Translations under genes and position numbers: made by a program
Shown: positions 6,501-8,556 of the stretch, piece by piece
How positions within the stretch are numbered: the first letter of the stretch is position 1
Layout of the letters: each line of letters opens with the position of its first letter
Source of the DNA: Planctomycetota bacterium
GTDB taxonomy: Bacteria; Planctomycetota; Phycisphaerae; WQYP01
NCBI GenBank assembly: GCA_021816165.1
Contig: JAKAYZ010000050.1
Coordinates: forward strand, 1 to 8,556
DNA length: 8,556 nucleotides
Direction: 5' to 3'
Notes under the pieces: model-generated
The model's database searches: none
Seen by the model: the letters and a program-made list of their open reading frames with translations, nothing else
Told to the model about the DNA's origin: nothing

Positions 6501-8556
6501 GTGCCGTAATGGCCGGCCTCAACGGGTCGGCTGCCGGGATCGTACGTGAAGGCGGTATATCCGCCCACGGCATCCGTGGCCTGCGTCACGCGGTCAAAGC
6601 CATCCAAGGTGTTCATGAGCACCCAATCCCCGGTGTGAATCAGGCTGGAACCATCGCTGAACGCGTCGGAGATGGTGGCGGTTAGAGAATTGCTGGCTGT
6701 GCCCCTTTCCGCCGGGCCGATGGCCGCCAGAGAATTGCCGTTGTTATCAAATATAAAAATACTGACCGCCGCGACAGCGGGGTTCGCGGTAGTGTAACCG
6801 ATACGCTGGGCGATGCGGATATTGCGTTCGTCATAATCGTATTCAACGATATTGCCTTCCGGCTTGGTGATCTTGATGGTGTTGCCGTTGGGATCAAAAC
6901 TGTAAGTTGTTATCAGATCGGCCGGATTGGAGCCGGAGGAATCGATATCTTCCTGAATTTTCCAGTCAAGAATGTTGTAGGTATACAGGTTGGTAAACCA
7001 GCCAGGCCGCACCGTACCGCCCGGCCCGGCAGCCATCGGAGCATGGGCCGTAAAGCCGCTGCCAGTGGGAGTGAATTGGCCATAATCAGAGCTGGTGGGA
7101 TCGGCGGAATCGAACTGCACCTGCACGTCCTGTTTATCGGTGCGGGTGACATTTCCATTGGCATCAAAATATATTTCGGTGGTGAAATTGTACGGTGCCG
7201 CGCTGACGGCGCGGTAAACCCCGCCCACCTCGTTGCGTTCGGTGGTGGTGGTGAAGCCGCGCGGATCAGTGACTGCGGTCGGATTTCCCAAGGCATCATA
7301 CGCGCAAGTGACGCATCCGGCGGACGCGGGACTGTCACCCTCAAATCGTGTGACCAAATCCTGATACACGCCGGGGGTGTTGGAGCGGCTAATCAGGGCG
7401 GATTGTTTAAACGATACCAAGTCGCCGGCCGCTCCAACGAGGCTCATGACATCGTTGGGGTCGGCGTCCACGTGCACTTCGCGAAGCTGGCCATATTGTT
7501 GGCTGGACATGGCCGAATTAATGGTGCCATCGCCATTGGGATCATTTTCCGGATAACGCACATACACGGTGGTATTGCCCTCAGCATCGGTATGGGTGGT
7601 GGTTTGGCCGCGCGCGTTGACGGTGAATAATTCGATGCGGCTCTGCGTGGTGATGCTGGTCGCACCAATAACCGTTGCGGACGGATTTTGGATTTTGACG
7701 GTGTTGCCAACCATCGGTGCGGCTACCGATTCCTGCGGCCCCGCGCCGCCCGTGCCATTCCCCGTGCCGTCGCCGTTGATGTCGCCCAAATTGGTCTGGA
7801 AGCCTGCCGGAATGCCGCCGGTGCCCGTGGTGTTGGCCATCTGGGTGTTAACGTAGCTGATAAGGGTCTGGATCTGCGCTGCCGTCAGGCCCAGCAGGCT
7901 TTGAAGCTGCGCATTGTCGATAATGGTGGAAGTCTGATTCTTCTGATAATCAAAATAAGTGATCGTGGCATAAGCCGACCGGTTGGCATCGGTGGGCGCG
8001 GCAGTTCCATTCTGGGGCGTGTAGTAGACATTCGCACCGCTATTGACGGCAACGGGGTTGCCACGTTCTTCGATGATCGCACATGGCTGGTTGAATATTG
8101 GATCATAAAAATACCGGCGGGTGAGCATGTTCTGCCCACCGCTTCCGGAGCGGGAAAAGGGTACATTGTAATTATTGTCCGGCAAATGGGTTTCCGTCAG
8201 CAGCAGCCCCACACGCGGGGCGTAGAAGTTATTGGGCGTTCCGAGATTCGGCACGGTCCCGTTTTCATAGGTGTACTGGACACTGTTACCCTCGGGGTAA
8301 ATGGTCGCGGCAACCAGATTGTTTGTGCCGTAGACATTCCATGTCACCCAGCTCGGAGATTGGAATGAGGTGTTGTTGACGACCAGCTTGTTTCGTGTGG
8401 CTAATTGCTCGATACGCAGATGCATCCCAGTGGAGTTGAAATCAGAAGTGCTCTGGTTGCCGTTGCGGTCGGTGGCGATGGCCCGGAACACAATGGGATC
8501 GTAGGCGTTGGTGATGTTGGTAGGCAAATCGGCGGGGTTGGAAGTATAAATATAGG
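3509..8556 (-). CDS. Giant RHS/YD-repeat protein, C-terminal 1,681 residues (N-terminus beyond the right edge)
   Basis: The frame stays open to the last base: codons upstream of a TTG at 8527 read on as YIYTSNPAD, so that TTG is not the start. Counting from the first full codon, many YD-type units (for example YDALGNP, YDGLNRP, YDSLGRS, YDAFNRP) spread over most of residues 410-1490. The RHS-associated core ends with GRW, RDPIG, NLYEYV and VDPDG at residue 1585. Such repeats form hollow beta-shells at the cell surface or in secreted toxins. Two Asp/Asn/Gly loops resembling EF-hand or dockerin calcium loops lie near residues 258 and 338, and a CVTC motif is at 414-417. After the core comes a 96-residue tail (3512-3799) with seven cysteines and a hydrophobic end (DVVVDVIIGILVL). 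The tail matches no toxin I recognise. The next gene starts 105 bases downstream. Family assignment is sure; the biological role is not. Confidence 0.95.
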   Translation of the reverse strand, partial: YIYTSNPADLPTNITNAYDPIVFRAIATDRNGNQSTSDFNSTGMHLRIEQLATRNKLVVNNTSFQSPSWVTWNVYGTNNLVAATIYPEGNSVQYTYENGTVPNLGTPNNFYAPRVGLLLTETHLPDNNYNVPFSRSGSGGQNMLTRRYFYDPIFNQPCAIIEERGNPVAVNSGANVYYTPQNGTAAPTDANRSAYATITYFDYQKNQTSTIIDNAQLQSLLGLTAAQIQTLISYVNTQMANTTGTGGIPAGFQTNLGDINGDGTGNGTGGAGPQESVAAPMVGNTVKIQNPSATVIGATSITTQSRIELFTVNARGQTTTHTDAEGNTTVYVRYPENDPNGDGTINSAMSSQQYGQLREVHVDADPNDVMSLVGAAGDLVSFKQSALISRSNTPGVYQDLVTRFEGDSPASAGCVTCAYDALGNPTAVTDPRGFTTTTERNEVGGVYRAVSAAPYNFTTEIYFDANGNVTRTDKQDVQVQFDSADPTSSDYGQFTPTGSGFTAHAPMAAGPGGTVRPGWFTNLYTYNILDWKIQEDIDSSGSNPADLITTYSFDPNGNTIKITKPEGNIVEYDYDERNIRIAQRIGYTTANPAVAAVSIFIFDNNGNSLAAIGPAERGTASNSLTATISDAFSDGSSLIHTGDWVLMNTLDGFDRVTQATDAVGGYTAFTYDPGSRPVEAGHYGTVGGTTPANRAGSENQLLATQATRFDEAGRRYENQNNVLLAATVALPSGRAVTHTGGGLASNSTANDHNQTVTLTTGGESYVLTRTVYDRADRPVQSIGDNTAVSTTGYDGAGRPIESIDPLGNTVTRQYDGNSNPILTISTEISTITAPATATETFQSAVFYDCLNKPVATATQGADGSFTTDLTQISYSDQGSQPATMFTLSGYDSRGNKSVTVDARGNSVLQIFDGASRPIESQQLMRQNGLGNQGPAANSTFQSAGRGLIRTQTLFDGNSRMFQMIDDRGATTDYSFDTLDRQVGMEFADGSTRITAYDLASDIVTYTDENGSRFNNVWDCLGRQVYTFITPASGIGGTTQQAFQYDGLNRPTLSQDITSSGTVQVTFFYDSLGRSIEEAPVTLGTGSRYVTNTAFVSTPGTQFTYPNGRAVNSNYDALYRRKQVIEAATSAVIVTWQFYGPGRIAEVVLANGITQSFLNNARTNSSVQGGVANPPWGNNTSDRLGYDGSGRNITKRYVSSTLNAQNGYANTTALVGNTTAYDRTNNKFYERALQAEERDSLYQPVDSSGNIATPVPGYDSVNRLLQYQRGTLASTGGYESAGGGSITAPITLPNTDQSRNYNLDGLGNWKTSVYTPVGGSATTDQRNHNYVNEITQRAITGSSSVVFQYDGATGASNGNLKNDGTLIYSYDAFNRPIRINRVSDGLVIATYLYDAMNRRVRKTVTNGGLTGNIPNGAVDYIYLGNQVVEERSASNAPIRQYVWGTYIDECLQLTTLATLGPQSLPAGAYYLLQDLLYRAVALTNASGSIIEAYDTDAYGNTLIFTAPGSDGVWFTDDDTQSSYGVNEIIYCGYRYDPESELYYVRNRTYNPVLGRWLQRDPIGYAGGVNLYEYVGGRATDAVDPDGLLTEADCEAQANRCVDDCWNRRTDWPYRRDKWWYNKCQEDCNKGYLDCLKRLNPPECQIPSPAIDIATGAGAAAAGAEDITIGDVVVDVIIGILVL
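3800..4713 (-). repeat. RHS core segment, copy 1 (within the giant protein)
   Basis: This is the last roughly 305 residues of RHS core in the large protein, from GGGSIT to VDPDG. It is the counterpart of copy 2 at 1672-2610, in the same orientation. The copies are clearly related at DNA level near the 3' end (the stretch encoding DPIGYAGGVNLYEYV) but diverged throughout, so the duplication is not recent. Confidence 0.85.

Noticed and set aside
7043..8368. Long plus-strand open frames (195 aa at 7043-7630, 226 aa at 7688-8368) and similar ones at 4754-5311 and 1387-1890
   Set aside because: They lie opposite the RHS genes, whose frames carry clear YD repeats. Their composition is low in information and shows no domain, so they are antisense shadows.

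Overview
The window looks bacterial. It holds one minus-strand locus built around RHS/YD-repeat proteins. The style of the RHS core (the DPIGYAGGVNLYEYVGGRA ending and the DGVWFTDDD segment), the size of the wall-like protein and the moderate GC content remind me of Planctomycetota. That assignment comes from family resemblance only, and no marker gene is present to confirm it.

All supported genes point left. From right to left (the direction of transcription): (1) the C-terminal 1,681 residues of a giant YD-repeat protein, open to the right edge and ending at 3509, with a 96-residue cysteine-patterned tail after the RHS core; (2) a 182-residue unrecognised basic protein (2855-3403); (3) a short, 5'-truncated second RHS protein (1210-2667) that keeps only about 310 residues of core and carries an unrelated 153-residue tail; (4) a 249-residue protein with one N-terminal membrane segment (429-1178), whose start is fixed by a strong ribosome binding site; (5) a small ORF (253-432) starting in a 4-base ATGA overlap with gene 4, whose frame continues past a TAG to a TGA at 184; (6) a reading frame that runs off the left edge (1-187) and may start in a TTGA overlap with that TGA. 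Genes 5 and 6 were found by reading the left 430 bases by hand.

The layout (full-length RHS protein, small gene, displaced RHS C-terminal module, membrane protein, small genes) resembles the main and orphan rhs-CT arrangement known from polymorphic toxin loci, where short core segments allow tail exchange. I recognise neither tail as a toxin and no gene as an immunity protein, so this is a hypothesis. An alternative is lineage-specific expansion of RHS wall proteins with variable tails. Gene-free gaps are short: 3404-3508, 2671-2854 and 1179-1209. No RNA genes, CRISPR arrays or insertion sequences were seen.
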